Source: Pseudarthrobacter defluvii (GTDB taxonomy: Bacteria > Actinomycetota > Actinomycetes > Actinomycetales > Micrococcaceae). Taken from it: a stretch of DNA of 64,000 nucleotides. The notes below the pieces were generated by a model that was not told the DNA's origin, did not search any database, and saw only the letters and a list, made by a program, of their open reading frames with translations. The translations under genes and the position numbers were made by a program. Numbering within the stretch: the stretch's first letter is position 1; each line of letters begins with the position of its first letter. The stretch spans positions 3,906,001 to 3,970,000 of the forward strand of contig NZ_JAUSYG010000001.1 of NCBI RefSeq assembly GCF_030816725.1, written 5' to 3'. Shown here in pieces: positions 16,032-25,573 of the stretch.

Positions 16032-16853
16032 ATGTCAGAGCTGACACTCAACAATGGCGTCACCATCCCCCAGCTTGGCTTCGGCGTTTTCCAGGTCCCG
16101 CCGGAAGAAACCCAGCGGACCGTGGAGGACGCCCTGGAAGCGGGCTACCGCCACATCGACACCGCCGCCGCCTACCGCAACGAGGCAGGAGTGGGAGCCG
16201 CACTTGCCGCCACCGGCATCGCACGGGAGGACATCTTTGTCACCACCAAGCTCCGCAACGGTGAGCAAGGCCGGGCGCAGGAAGCATTCCAGAACAGCCG
16301 CAAGGCCCTTGGCCTTGACTACATCGACCTCTACCTCATCCACTGGCCCGTTCCCTCGCAGGGGCTCTTCGTGCAAGCGTGGAAGGAGATGGAGCGGCTG
16401 TACGAGAACAAGGAAATCCGCGCCATTGGCGTCTCCAACTTCCTCGCCGACCACCTGGACACCCTGCTGGAGTCCGCGGAAACCGTGCCCGCCGTCAACC
16501 AGATCGAACTGCACCCCAGCTACCAGCAGGCTGACCTGGCGGCCAAGTGCCGCGGCCTGGGCATTGCCGTCGAGGCCTACAGCCCGCTGGGCCAGGGCGG
16601 GGACCTGAACGGAAACGCCGTCACCGAAATCGCCGCTGCGCACAATGCCACCACCGCCCAGGTAGTGCTTGCCTGGCACCTCGCCAACGGAAACATCGTC
16701 ATTCCCAAGTCAGCGAACCCGGGCCGTATCCGCGAGAACTTCGCGGCTTCGTCCCTGACGCTGTCCCAGGACGAGCTGGCCGCCATCACGGCGCTCGAGT
16801 CCGGCGCCCGCATCGGTTCCGATCCTGCCGTCGCCTCCTTTACCCAGATGTAG
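16032..16853 (+). CDS. Aldo/keto reductase, 2,5-diketo-D-gluconate reductase type
   Basis: 273 residues. The catalytic tetrad is intact: Asp and Tyr in HIDTAAAYRNE (~residues 42-52), Lys in FVTTKLRNG (~75) and His in LIHWPVP (~107); the NADPH-binding end has VIPKSANPGRIRENF. It is an AKR5-like NADPH carbonyl reductase with broad substrate use. AGAAGGAGC lies 8 bp before the ATG. It probably forms an operon with the next AKR and epimerase genes, under the divergent HTH/MmyB regulator. Confidence 0.92.
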   Translation: MSELTLNNGVTIPQLGFGVFQVPPEETQRTVEDALEAGYRHIDTAAAYRNEAGVGAALAATGIAREDIFVTTKLRNGEQGRAQEAFQNSRKALGLDYIDLYLIHWPVPSQGLFVQAWKEMERLYENKEIRAIGVSNFLADHLDTLLESAETVPAVNQIELHPSYQQADLAAKCRGLGIAVEAYSPLGQGGDLNGNAVTEIAAAHNATTAQVVLAWHLANGNIVIPKSANPGRIRENFAASSLTLSQDELAAITALESGARIGSDPAVASFTQM

Positions 16854-16902
16854 GGTCCGCAGGCTTCCCCAGCCTGCAGGCCAACCACCGAAAGGATTTT
16901 CC

Positions 16903-17874
16903 ATGCAGTACACCCATCTGGGCCGCTCCGGCCTGAAAGTCTCCCGCCTCTGCCTGGGCACCATGAATTTTGGACCGCAGACGGAGGAGTCGGATGCCCA
17001 CAGCATCATGGATTCCGCCCACGAGGCCGGCATCAACTTCTTCGATACGGCCAACGTGTACGGCGGCGCGGACCACCGGGGCTGGACCGAGGAAATCATT
17101 GGACGCTGGTTTGCCAAGGGCGGCGAGCGCCGGGAGCACACGGTCCTGGCCACCAAGCTCTACGGCACCATGACGGACCGGCCGAACGAGTCCAAGCTGT
17201 CGGCACTGAACATCCGCCGGGCACTGGATGCGAGCCTCAAGCGCCTCCAGACGGACTACATCGACGTGTACCAGTTCCACCACGTCGACCGCGACACCCC
17301 GTGGGACGAGATCTGGCAGGCCATCGAAGTGGCCGTGCAGCAGGGCAAGATCCTGTACTCGGGCAGCAGCAACTTTGCCGGCTGGCACATCGCGCAGGCC
17401 CAGGAGGCCGCGCGCCGGCGGAACTACACGGGCCTGGTCAGCGAGCAGTCCATCTACAACCTGTTCATGCGCCAGGTGGAGCTGGAAGTCATTCCGGCCG
17501 CGCAGCAGTACGGCCTGGGACTCATCCCCTGGTCGCCGCTGCAGGGCGGGCTGCTGGGCGGCGTGCTGAAGAAGGAACGCGAAGGCGTGCGGCGCACCGA
17601 AGGACGTGCCGCCGAAACGCTGAAGAAGCACCAGGACCAGATCCGCCAGTACGAGGACTTCGCGGACGAGCTTGGGCACGAACCCGGCGACGTCGCCCTG
17701 GCCTGGCTCCTGCACCAGCCCGCGGTAACCGCGCCGATCGTCGGGCCCAGGACACAGGAACAACTGGACGCCGCCATCCGGGCCCTGGACGTGTCACTCG
17801 ACGAGGACGCGCTCAAGCGGCTGGACGACATCTTCCCGGGGCACCGCACTGCACCGGAAGACTACGCGTGGTGA
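16903..17874 (+). CDS. Aldo/keto reductase, YghZ/potassium-channel-beta-like
   Basis: 323 residues. Catalytic Asp and Tyr in FFDTANVYGG (~residues 48-55), Lys in VLATKLYG (~85), His in YQFHHVDRD (~126); C-terminal cofactor loop APIVGPRTQEQLD. It is typical of larger AKRs that reduce aldehydes such as methylglyoxal or sugars. GAAAGGA precedes the ATG. The stop overlaps the start of the next gene (GTGA), so they are translationally coupled. Confidence 0.92.
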   Translation: MQYTHLGRSGLKVSRLCLGTMNFGPQTEESDAHSIMDSAHEAGINFFDTANVYGGADHRGWTEEIIGRWFAKGGERREHTVLATKLYGTMTDRPNESKLSALNIRRALDASLKRLQTDYIDVYQFHHVDRDTPWDEIWQAIEVAVQQGKILYSGSSNFAGWHIAQAQEAARRRNYTGLVSEQSIYNLFMRQVELEVIPAAQQYGLGLIPWSPLQGGLLGGVLKKEREGVRRTEGRAAETLKKHQDQIRQYEDFADELGHEPGDVALAWLLHQPAVTAPIVGPRTQEQLDAAIRALDVSLDEDALKRLDDIFPGHRTAPEDYAW

Positions 17875-18893
17875 CCCCGTTGGAGGCTGCGGATACGGTG
17901 GCGCCGAGGAGCATCCTTTTCATCGGCGGCACCGGTGTCATCAGCGCGGCGGCGGCAGAACGCGCCGTCGCGCTGGGCCACCGCCTGACCATCCTTAACC
18001 GGGGCCAGTCCACCCGGCCCGTCCCGGAGGGCACGGAAGTGCTGCATGCCGACGTCCGTGATGCGGCGGCCGTCCGGGAGGTGCTGGGCGGGAGGGAGTT
18101 CGACGCCGTCGCAGACTTTATCTCCTACACTCCGGACCAGGCGCAAACCAGCATGGAGTTGTTCCGGGAGCGGACCGGGCAGTACGTCTTCATCAGCTCC
18201 GCTTCCGCCTACCAGAAGCCGCCCACCAGGCTTCCCATCCGCGAGTCCACGCCGTTGAAGAACCCCTTCTGGCAGTACTCCAGGGACAAGATCGCCTGCG
18301 AGGAGTTGCTGTTCCGGGCGTACCGGGAGGACGATTTTCCCCTCACGGTGATCCGGCCGTCGCACACCTACGACCGCACCAAAATCGCGATGGTGGGCGG
18401 CTGGACGGACATCCACAGGATGCGCAATGGCCTGCCGGTCATGGTCCACGGCGACGGCACCTCGCTGTGGACGCTGACGCACAGCAGGGACTTCGCCAAG
18501 GCGTTCGTCGGACTGCTGGGAAGGCCGCAGGCGGTGGGCGAGAGCTACACCATCACCTCGGACGAATACCTGCCCTGGAACCAGATCTACCGGCTCTTCG
18601 CCCGGTCTGCGGGCGTCAAGGAACCCGAGCTGGTTCATGTGGCGTCCGAAACCATCGCCACCCATGACCAGGAACTGGGTTCCAACCTCCTGGGCGACCG
18701 GTCCCACTCGGTGGTCTTTGACAACACCAAGATCAAATCCCTGGTCCCGGACTACACGGCCACCATTCCGTTCGCGGACGGCGCCAGGGAGATTATCGAG
18801 TGGTACGACGGCCACCCGGAACTGCAGCAGGTGAACGACGCCTACATGCAGCTATCCGACAAGCTCACCGCCTGGGCCCGCCAGGGAGCCTGA
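17871..18893 (+). CDS. NAD-dependent epimerase/dehydratase-like extended SDR
   Basis: 340 residues. N-terminal NAD motif ILFIGGTGVISAAAAERAV, catalytic Tyr and Lys in YSRDKIACE (~residue 140), and a C-terminal substrate domain with TSDEYLPWNQIYRLFA. The GGTG-I variant and the spacing resemble atypical SDRs of the CSP41/UDP-glucose epimerase-like group; the substrate is unknown. The GTG at 17871 overlaps the upstream stop by 4 bp. It is the last gene of the AKR operon and is closed by a strong terminator. Confidence 0.88.
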   Translation: MTPLEAADTVAPRSILFIGGTGVISAAAAERAVALGHRLTILNRGQSTRPVPEGTEVLHADVRDAAAVREVLGGREFDAVADFISYTPDQAQTSMELFRERTGQYVFISSASAYQKPPTRLPIRESTPLKNPFWQYSRDKIACEELLFRAYREDDFPLTVIRPSHTYDRTKIAMVGGWTDIHRMRNGLPVMVHGDGTSLWTLTHSRDFAKAFVGLLGRPQAVGESYTITSDEYLPWNQIYRLFARSAGVKEPELVHVASETIATHDQELGSNLLGDRSHSVVFDNTKIKSLVPDYTATIPFADGAREIIEWYDGHPELQQVNDAYMQLSDKLTAWARQGA

Positions 18894-18921
18894 GCCCCGG
18901 CCAGCCCTGGCCACCGCCGCC

Positions 18922-18955
18922 AATTGGCCTGCCGCCCTCCGGCGGCAGGCCAATT
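18922..18955 (+). terminator. Terminator of the AKR-epimerase operon
   Basis: Perfect 15-base arms (AATTGGCCTGCCGCC and complement) with a CTCC loop. Confidence 0.8.
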
Positions 18956-18987
18956 TCGTGGTGGACGGCTGTGCTACATTTCGGCCC

Positions 18988-19713
18988 ATGACTTCGCCGC
19001 CTTCCAACCAGCCCGCCGACGGGCATCCTGCGGACGGACCCGTTGCGGCAGCCATCGGCCTCCTGGCGAAGCAGGGCTACGATGCGACGTCGGTCGAGGA
19101 ACTCGCTGAAGCATCAGGCATGAGCCGGAGCACGTTTTTCCGAAGATTCGGGTCAAAGGAGGACGTTGTCTTCGCGGACCACGAGCGGATCCTGCGCCAA
19201 GTGAATGACCGGCTCGCCGGATCCAGGCTCGAGCCGCTAGCTGCGGTTGCGGACGCCGCGATGCTGGTCTTCGACCACCACCTGCAAAACCCAGCAACGT
19301 CCCGGGCCCGGCACGCGCTGCTGCAGGCAGTCCCGGCCCTCCGTGACCGGGAGCTGGTCACCTCCCACCGGTACGAACGGGCGTTCCTGCAGTTCCTGAA
19401 TGAAAGGCTGCCCGGGAACGGCCGGCACGAGTACAAGGCTGTCGCCTTCGCCGCAGCCGTCGTGGCCGTGCACAACGCCTTCCTCCGTCAGTGGCTGCGT
19501 ACCCCGCCCCCGTCGGGGCAGGCCGAGGCAGCAGACCGGAAGAGGGCTAAGGCCCTGGCCGCTGAACTCCAGGCCCTGTCGGAAACGTTCCGGCCTGCAC
19601 TCATCGGCGCCACCGCCGCCGCCCAACCCTCGCCGACCGTCGTCGTGACTGTCCTTCCCGGTGCCGCCGACAAGGAAGCCATCGCCCGGGCAGTCAGGGA
19701 CGCCCTCCCCTAG
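18988..19713 (+). CDS. TetR-family regulator
   Basis: 241 residues. The HTH lies at ~20-65, with GLLAKQGYDATSVEELAEASGMSRSTFFRRFGSKEDVVFADHE, a textbook TetR HTH. The C-terminal half is a helical ligand domain, and the last ~35 residues (PTVVVTVLPGAADKEAIARAV) form an extra extension. It is immediately upstream of, and codirectional with, the acyl-CoA dehydrogenase/thiolase/ligase genes, so it is their likely acyl-CoA-responsive repressor. ATG 18988 is chosen; an in-frame GTG at 18958 lies inside the terminator-proximal region. Confidence 0.9.
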   Translation: MTSPPSNQPADGHPADGPVAAAIGLLAKQGYDATSVEELAEASGMSRSTFFRRFGSKEDVVFADHERILRQVNDRLAGSRLEPLAAVADAAMLVFDHHLQNPATSRARHALLQAVPALRDRELVTSHRYERAFLQFLNERLPGNGRHEYKAVAFAAAVVAVHNAFLRQWLRTPPPSGQAEAADRKRAKALAAELQALSETFRPALIGATAAAQPSPTVVVTVLPGAADKEAIARAVRDALP

Positions 19714-19726
19714 GCACATCCCTCTT

Positions 19727-19759
19727 GGAACGCAGTTTCTTGACGTGGAACTCAGTTTC
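19727..19759. promoter_or_regulatory. Direct repeats GGAACnCAGTTTC upstream of the fatty-acid operon
   Basis: GGAACGCAGTTTC (19727-19739) and GGAACTCAGTTTC (19747-19759) repeat at a 20-bp interval. Each is an imperfect palindrome. A TTGACG box lies between them. They are probably TetR operators on the acyl-CoA dehydrogenase promoter. Confidence 0.55.
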
Positions 19760-19838
19760 AGTGCATTCTTGACTCCTGTGGCGCGAGCCACACTGTTCCG
19801 GCAGCCCTGCCGCCGCTGATTCAAGAGGATGCAGAATA

Positions 19839-21095
19839 ATGACGACGACGTCCCCCGCCCGCCTGCCCCAGCGCACCGAGAGCTCCCCCGGCTTTCCTGC
19901 CGGCACTGTGGAGCCGGACTACTTCCTCACCGAGGCCCTGGGAACGGACCCTGCATCCGTCCTGGCGGGCATCGGCGACGAGGACCGTGCGTACTGGGAC
20001 CGGGCCCGCAGCTTCGTGCAGGATGAGGTCCTCCCGGTCATTGACGGCTACTGGGAACGCGGCGAGTACCCGCTGCACCTGCTCCGGCGCCTGGGCGAAC
20101 TGGACCTGCTGCGGGATGGCGTTCCGGTAGAGGGCTACGCGCCCATGAGCAGCATGGCCGCCGGCCTGGTGAACATGGAGATCAGCAGGGGCGATGGTTC
20201 CGTCGCCACCATGATCGCCGTCCAGGGCGGCCTGGCCCTGCGGTCCGTGGCGGAGTGTGGATCCGAGGCACAGAAGGAGCGCTGGCTGCCTGCAATCGCC
20301 AGCGGCACGGAATACGCGGCTTTCGCCCTCACCGAGCCAACCCACGGCTCGGACTCGGTGGCCCTGGAAACCACGGCCACCCCCACGGACGGCGGCTTCC
20401 TGCTCAACGGCGAAAAGAAGTGGATCGGCAACGGCTCCGTCGGCGGCCTCAGCATCGTGTGGGCCCGGGGCGGGGACGGCCAGGTCCACGGCTACCTGGT
20501 TCCGCAGGATTCCCCCGGCTACACCGCCACCAAAATCGAAGGCAAGCTGGCCCTCCGCGCCATCTGGCAGGCCCACATCCGGCTGGAGGACGTCTTCGTC
20601 CCGGCGGAGAACGTCCTGCCGGGCGCCCGCACCTTCAAGGACACAGCCCGTGTCCTGCTGGCGACCCGACTGGGCGTTGCCTGGTCCGCCGTCGGGCACG
20701 CCACCGCCTGCTACGAAACGGCGGTCCAGTACGCCAAGCAGCGCAAGCAGTTCGGCCGGCCCCTGGCCGCCTCCCAGATCGTGCAGGAGCGGCTGGCGCG
20801 AATGCTCAGCGAACTGGCCACCATGCAGCTGATGGTGGTGCAGATGACGCGATTGGATGAAGCCGGAATGCTCACGCCGGAGCAGGCTTCGCTGGTGAAG
20901 TACACCTGCACCCGCACCGCACGCGGCATCGCCTCCAATGCGAGGGACCTGCTGGGCGGCAACGGCATCCTGCTGGAAAACCGCGTTGCCCGGCACCTGG
21001 CCGACATCGAGGCCATCCACACCTACGAAGGCACCGAGACCATGCAGGCCCTCATCATCGGCCGCGGCATCACCGGTATCTCCGCCTTCGCCTAG
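19839..21095 (+). CDS. Acyl-CoA dehydrogenase, glutaryl-CoA-dehydrogenase-like
   Basis: 418 residues. FAD and substrate blocks FALTEPTHGSDSVALETTA (~170), KKWIGNGSVGGLSIVWA (~193) and ATACYETAVQYAKQRKQFGRPLA (~290-310), and a C-terminal IEAIHTYEGTETMQALIIGRGITG carrying the catalytic-position Glu in YEGT. The sequence is nearest glutaryl-CoA/short-chain dehydrogenases. It transfers electrons from an acyl-CoA to ETF. It is the first gene of a beta-oxidation-like operon with thiolase and CoA ligase. Confidence 0.9.
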   Translation: MTTTSPARLPQRTESSPGFPAGTVEPDYFLTEALGTDPASVLAGIGDEDRAYWDRARSFVQDEVLPVIDGYWERGEYPLHLLRRLGELDLLRDGVPVEGYAPMSSMAAGLVNMEISRGDGSVATMIAVQGGLALRSVAECGSEAQKERWLPAIASGTEYAAFALTEPTHGSDSVALETTATPTDGGFLLNGEKKWIGNGSVGGLSIVWARGGDGQVHGYLVPQDSPGYTATKIEGKLALRAIWQAHIRLEDVFVPAENVLPGARTFKDTARVLLATRLGVAWSAVGHATACYETAVQYAKQRKQFGRPLAASQIVQERLARMLSELATMQLMVVQMTRLDEAGMLTPEQASLVKYTCTRTARGIASNARDLLGGNGILLENRVARHLADIEAIHTYEGTETMQALIIGRGITGISAFA

Positions 21096-21139
21096 CCTCC
21101 GCCGCCAAACTCCCCCACCACCTCCCGGAAGGACCGTTC

Positions 21140-22336
21140 GTGAACCAGAACGCCAACATCCCCGTCATCCTGGGCGGCGCCCGCACCCCATTCGGCAGGT
21201 TCCGCGGCGGCCTGTCGCCCTTCTCCTCCAGTGAACTCGGCGCCCACGCCATCCGTGCCGCCCTGGAACGCACCGGCGTTGCACCCGAGCAGATCGGCGC
21301 CGTCATCGTGGGGCAGGTCATCCAGGCCGGGGCCGGCCAGGGACCGGCGCGGCAGGCCAGCCTGGCCGCCGGCATCGGCTGGGACGTCCCCACCATCACC
21401 ATCAACAAGCTGTGCCTGTCCGGACTCACCGCCGTCATCGACGCTGCCCGGATGATCCGCACCGGGGAAGCCGATTTCATCGTCGCCGCGGGGCAGGAAT
21501 CGATGACCAACGCCCCGCATTTGGTGCCCGGACTCCGCGCCGGCGTCGTCATTGGCGACGCCCCCATGCTGGACTCCCTGAACCATGACGGGCTGCAGGA
21601 TCCGGTAAGCGGCAAGCTGATGGGTGAGGCCACCGACGCCGGCAACACCGAACGCGGCATCACCCGTGAAGAGCAGGACGCCGTGGCAGCCCGTTCCCAC
21701 CAGCGCGCCGACGCAGCCCGGACTTCCGGCGTGCTGGCCGAGGAGATCGCGCCGATCCAGGTGCCGCAGCGCAAAGGGCCTGCGGTAACCCTTGAGCACG
21801 ACGAAGGCATCCGGCCGGAAACCACGGCGGAATCCCTGGCACAGCTCCGCCCGGCGTTTTCCAAGGCGGATACGGCCACCATCACTGCGGGTTCGTCGTC
21901 GCCCCTGTCCGATGGCGCCGCCGCGTTGGTCATCGCCAACAAGGCGGCAGCGGAAGCCGCAGGCCTGGAGTGGATTGCCGAAATCGGCGCCCACGGCCAG
22001 ACCGCCGGCCCCGACGGATCGCTGCATTCCCAGCCGGCCCGGGCCATCGAGCGTGCGCTCAAGGTCCAGGGGCTCACCATCCAGGAGCTGGACCTGGTGG
22101 AAATCAATGAAGCATTCGCGTCCGTCCTCATCCAGTCCGCAAACGACCTCGGCATTGAGACCGACGCCGTGAACGCCGAAGGCGGTGCCATCGCGCTGGG
22201 CCACCCCGTCGGCGCCTCGGGCGCACGCCTGGTGCTGCACCAGGCGCTGGCCCTGAAACGCCGCGGCGGAGGCACCGGCGTCGTGGCCCTCTGCGGGGGC
22301 GGCGGCCAGGGTGACGCCCTGATCCTCACAGCATGA
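21140..22336 (+). CDS. Acetyl-CoA C-acyltransferase (thiolase)
   Basis: 398 residues, normal thiolase length. The nucleophilic Cys is in TINKLCLSGLTAVIDAA (~residue 94), with NEAFAS (~330), catalytic His in GHPVGASGARLV (~355) and the second Cys in VALCGGGGQGDA (~385). It cleaves 3-ketoacyl-CoA. The start is GTG at 21140 with GGAAGGACC before it. The stop overlaps the ligase ATG (ATGA). Confidence 0.93.
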   Translation: MNQNANIPVILGGARTPFGRFRGGLSPFSSSELGAHAIRAALERTGVAPEQIGAVIVGQVIQAGAGQGPARQASLAAGIGWDVPTITINKLCLSGLTAVIDAARMIRTGEADFIVAAGQESMTNAPHLVPGLRAGVVIGDAPMLDSLNHDGLQDPVSGKLMGEATDAGNTERGITREEQDAVAARSHQRADAARTSGVLAEEIAPIQVPQRKGPAVTLEHDEGIRPETTAESLAQLRPAFSKADTATITAGSSSPLSDGAAALVIANKAAAEAAGLEWIAEIGAHGQTAGPDGSLHSQPARAIERALKVQGLTIQELDLVEINEAFASVLIQSANDLGIETDAVNAEGGAIALGHPVGASGARLVLHQALALKRRGGGTGVVALCGGGGQGDALILTA

Positions 22337-23916
22337 CCATCCCAACGAAGAAGCAGGCCATGACCAACACCAACCCCGCTGACGGCTTTGCCACTATCTC
22401 GGTGGCAGCCATCCTGGCTGAATCAGCCAAAAGGACTCCTGACAGCATCGCCCTCGTTGTCGGGGAGGACCGGGTCAGCTACGGCGACCTCTGGCGCCAG
22501 ACCCGCGCCTACGCCGGGGCGCTCCGGGCCCGCGGGATCGGTCCGGGAGACGCCGTCGCCGTCCTGATCCCCAACGTTCCGGACTTCGCCCGGGCGTACT
22601 ACGCCATCCTGTCGCTCGGTGCCATTGTTGTTCCGGTGCATGCCCTGCTCAAGGCCCGCGAAATCGAGTACGTCCTACAGGACAGCGGTGCCAGGCTGCT
22701 GATCTGCGCTGCTCCACTGCTCGGGGAGGGCGCCGCAGGTGCCACGGCCAGCGAAGTCGACGTGCTCACGGTGATGGCTCCCGACGACGGCGCGTTCCCC
22801 CGGCTCGAAGCGGAAGCTGCAGGCGCGGAACCCATCCGGACGTACGAACCGTGCCGCCCCTCGGACACGGCCACCATCCTTTACACCTCGGGCACCACCG
22901 GGAAACCGAAAGGCGCACTGGGCACCCACTTCGCCCTGGTGGAGCAGACCAGCGTCCTGCTGACCAGCGTGATGGACTTCCGGCCCGGAGACGTGCTGTT
23001 CGGCGGACTTCCGCTCTTCCACACCTTTGGCCAGACTGTGGTCCTTAACACGGGGCTGCGCGCCGGCGCCACCATTGTCCTGATGCCGCGCTTCACCGGC
23101 CCGGATGCCCTGAAGCTGCTTGCGGAGCACAACGTCAACATCTTCCTTGGGGTGCCCACCATGTACGTGGCGCTTCTCGAGGCCGCCAAGACCGTCCCGG
23201 ACCGGCCGGCAGCCCTGCGCTACGGCATCTCCGGCGGCGCGGCCCTTCCCCTGGCCGTGCTGGACAAGTTCCGCGACGTGTTCGGTGTGGAGATCCACGA
23301 AGGCTACGGACTGACGGAGACCTCGCCCGTTGCTGCCTTCAACCACGTGGGGACTGCGCCGCGGCCGGGCACCATCGGCGTTCCGATCTGGGGCGCGGAT
23401 ATTGAAATCGCCCGGCCCGAGGTGATGGAGAGCATCGAACTGCTGCCCAACGGGGAGCTCGGCGAGCTTGTCATCCGCGGCCACCTGCTGATGAAGGGTT
23501 ACCTGAACCGGCCGGAGGCAACGGCGGAGGCCGTGGTGGACGGCTGGTTCCGCAGCGGCGATCTCGGGACAAAGGACGACGACGGCTACCTCACCATCGT
23601 GGACCGCAAGAAAGACATGATCATCCGCAACGGCTACAACGTCTACCCGCGGGAAGTGGAGGAAATCCTGCTGACCCACCCCGCCGTCGTCAGTGCCGCC
23701 GTGTACGGGATTCCGGATGAGGTCCACGGGCAGGAAATTGAGGCCGCCATCGTGCTGGACGCCGGAGCCAGCGTGACCGAAGCGGAGCTGGTGGAGTTCG
23801 CCAGCGCGCAGCTCGCGGCCTACAAGTACCCCAGGGTGGTCCGGATCCTGTCCGAGCTGCCGCTGGGGCCCAGCGGAAAGATCCTGAAGCGGAAATTGGC
23901 GGAGGACCGGGCCTAG
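22333..23916 (+). CDS. Acyl-CoA ligase, FadD-like (AMP-forming)
   Basis: 527 residues. The ATP P-loop is LYTSGTTGKPKGAL (~residue 180), with GGLPLFHTFGQ, the A5 motif YGLTETSP (~325), GWFRSGDLG (~410), the hinge DRKKDMIIRNGYNVYPREVEE (~425-445) and the catalytic Lys in GPSGKILKRKL near the end. It activates a fatty or related carboxylic acid to its CoA ester, completing the operon logic: activate, dehydrogenate, cleave. It overlaps thiolase by 4 bp. No hydratase or hydroxyacyl dehydrogenase is in the operon, so those must come from elsewhere. Confidence 0.92.
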   Translation: MTIPTKKQAMTNTNPADGFATISVAAILAESAKRTPDSIALVVGEDRVSYGDLWRQTRAYAGALRARGIGPGDAVAVLIPNVPDFARAYYAILSLGAIVVPVHALLKAREIEYVLQDSGARLLICAAPLLGEGAAGATASEVDVLTVMAPDDGAFPRLEAEAAGAEPIRTYEPCRPSDTATILYTSGTTGKPKGALGTHFALVEQTSVLLTSVMDFRPGDVLFGGLPLFHTFGQTVVLNTGLRAGATIVLMPRFTGPDALKLLAEHNVNIFLGVPTMYVALLEAAKTVPDRPAALRYGISGGAALPLAVLDKFRDVFGVEIHEGYGLTETSPVAAFNHVGTAPRPGTIGVPIWGADIEIARPEVMESIELLPNGELGELVIRGHLLMKGYLNRPEATAEAVVDGWFRSGDLGTKDDDGYLTIVDRKKDMIIRNGYNVYPREVEEILLTHPAVVSAAVYGIPDEVHGQEIEAAIVLDAGASVTEAELVEFASAQLAAYKYPRVVRILSELPLGPSGKILKRKLAEDRA

Positions 23917-24008
23917 GCGGGTTAGTGCTATCCCCGCGGGGCATAGGACCGCACCCCTGGCGGACTGCCTAAGGGACATTGGGCGGATTCCGAAGTTGGG
24001 TAACCGAT

Positions 24009-24042
24009 CGGAGGGCCTGCTGCACCTGCAGCAGGCCCTCCG
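24009..24042 (+). terminator. Terminator of the fatty-acid operon
   Basis: 15-base arms (CGGAGGGCCTGCTGC and complement) with an ACCT loop. There is no T run. Confidence 0.7.
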
Positions 24043-24124
24043 AGTTCTACAACGTTCCAAATACCCTTTCGACGGCAGGAAAACAAGGCTTCCCCTACCC
24101 CCTCCCCCACGGCTAGATTGCTGG

Positions 24125-24137
24125 GGAAGCGTTTTCC
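24125..24137. promoter_or_regulatory. LacI-type operator upstream of the rhamnogalacturonan lyase
   Basis: GGAAGCGTTTTCC, a near-palindrome centred on CG as in LacI/GalR-family sites. It lies 27 bp before the lyase start, consistent with repression by a sugar-responsive regulator. Confidence 0.55.
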
Positions 24138-25049
24138 GGTCTCAAATTTGAAAGGATTCACCGATGAATCCCCGCACCCTTCCCGTACGCCTGCTCTCTG
24201 TAGGCGCAGCAGGCCTGGCACTCACGCTTGGCTGCCTCGCCGCCCCGGCCTCCGCCGTCGGCCCCTCCCCCAAACCCGGGAACCTGGGCATCCAGCTGGA
24301 CCATCTGGACCGCGGCCTGGTGGCCGCCGGCACCTCCGAGGGCGTGTTCCTCAGCTGGCGCCTGCTGGGCCATGAGGCTACCGGTTCCAGCGCCACCGGG
24401 CTCACCGGTACGGACTTCAACGTGTACCGGGACGGCCAAAAACTGGCCACCGTTACGGACAGCACCAACTTCCTGGACCGTTCGGGGACCGCAGCGTCGG
24501 CGTACCAGGTGCGGGCCGTCGTCGACGGCGTTGAAGTGGACCACAGCGCCTCCTCCACCCCATGGGGCAGCAACTTCAGGGACATCCCGCTTAAGAAACC
24601 GGCCGACGGCGTCACCCCTGCGGGCCAGGCCTACACCTACACCGCCAATGACACCTCCGTGGGGGACGTGGACGGCGACGGGCAGTACGAGTTCATCGTC
24701 AAATGGGATCCGAACAACTCCAAGGACGTCTCGCAGGTTGGCTACACGGGCAACACCTACGTTGACACCTATAAGACGGACGGCACCCTCCTCAGCCGCA
24801 TCGATCTGGGCGTCAACATCCGTTCCGGAGCCCATTACACGCAGCTTCTGATGAACGACTTCGACGGCGACGGCCGGGCTGAGATGATGATGAAGACGGC
24901 CCCGGGCACCAAGAGCACCAGCTTCAACGCGGACGGCAGCGTGGCGGTCAGCTCCTTCATCTCACTCCTCCAGTCCGACATCAACGCCGGCTACTCCAAT
25001 GCCGATGATTACCGCATGAGCTCCGCGGACTACTACCAGCACATGGTCA

Positions 25050-25054
25050 AAACC
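25050..25054. repeat. Target-site duplication, left copy (AAACC)
   Basis: AAACC occurs here and at 26587-26591, flanking the IS. A 5-bp duplication fits some IS3-family subgroups. Confidence 0.7.
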
Positions 25055-25126
25055 CCTGTGTGTCAGGCTGTTGTGTGACAGTTTCGCTGTCGTTGCGGCC
25101 GGCGCTCAGGACGGGGAAGGTCCATC

Positions 25127-25573
25127 ATGGATTTCGTTATGCCTGTCCGTGTCACGAATCGGAAGCACTTCACGACCGACCAGAAGCACGCGATTCTGGA
25201 TGAGTACGACAAATGCTTGGAGTGGGGCTCTAAGGCCGCATTCATCCGGGCGGCCGGCGTCACCGAAGGCACCATCAACACCTGGTGCCGGCAGAGGGAA
25301 GCCGGTCAGCTGAGGTCCAGATCCGACACGGTAAAGGAGGACCAGCGATTGAACGCAGGCGATAAGCAGTTGCTCAAACGGGTCTTGAAAGAAAACGAAA
25401 TCCTCAAGGCCAAACTGGCACGGTCCGAGGCTGCCGTGGACATTCTGGGAAAAGCTTCGGCGCTCTTGGACGCGATGGCCAAGAGCGCGGCGGCGACGGA
25501 TCCGAAACTCGAAGAACCGGAGCCGCAGCGGCCCGAGTGGCTGACGCCAAAATCTGGAAAGACATCGCCCTGA
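25127..25573 (+). CDS. IS3-family transposase OrfA
   Basis: 148 residues. N-terminal HTH (FTTDQKHAILDEYDKC, then GVTEGTINTWCRQREAG) for binding the IS ends, and a leucine-zipper-like helix (NAGDKQLLKRVLKENEILKAKLARSEAAVDIL) used for multimerisation. orfB starts in the -1 frame within its last 37 bp, as expected for fusion by programmed -1 frameshifting; an A-rich run (CCAAAATC) lies in the overlap as a candidate slip site. Confidence 0.88.
   Translation: MDFVMPVRVTNRKHFTTDQKHAILDEYDKCLEWGSKAAFIRAAGVTEGTINTWCRQREAGQLRSRSDTVKEDQRLNAGDKQLLKRVLKENEILKAKLARSEAAVDILGKASALLDAMAKSAAATDPKLEEPEPQRPEWLTPKSGKTSP

Noticed and set aside
17301..18893. Fusion of the aldo/keto reductase region with the epimerase as one 530-residue protein
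   Set aside because: The first ~190 residues are an out-of-frame shadow of the reductase; the GTG at 17871, overlapping the reductase stop, is the natural start.
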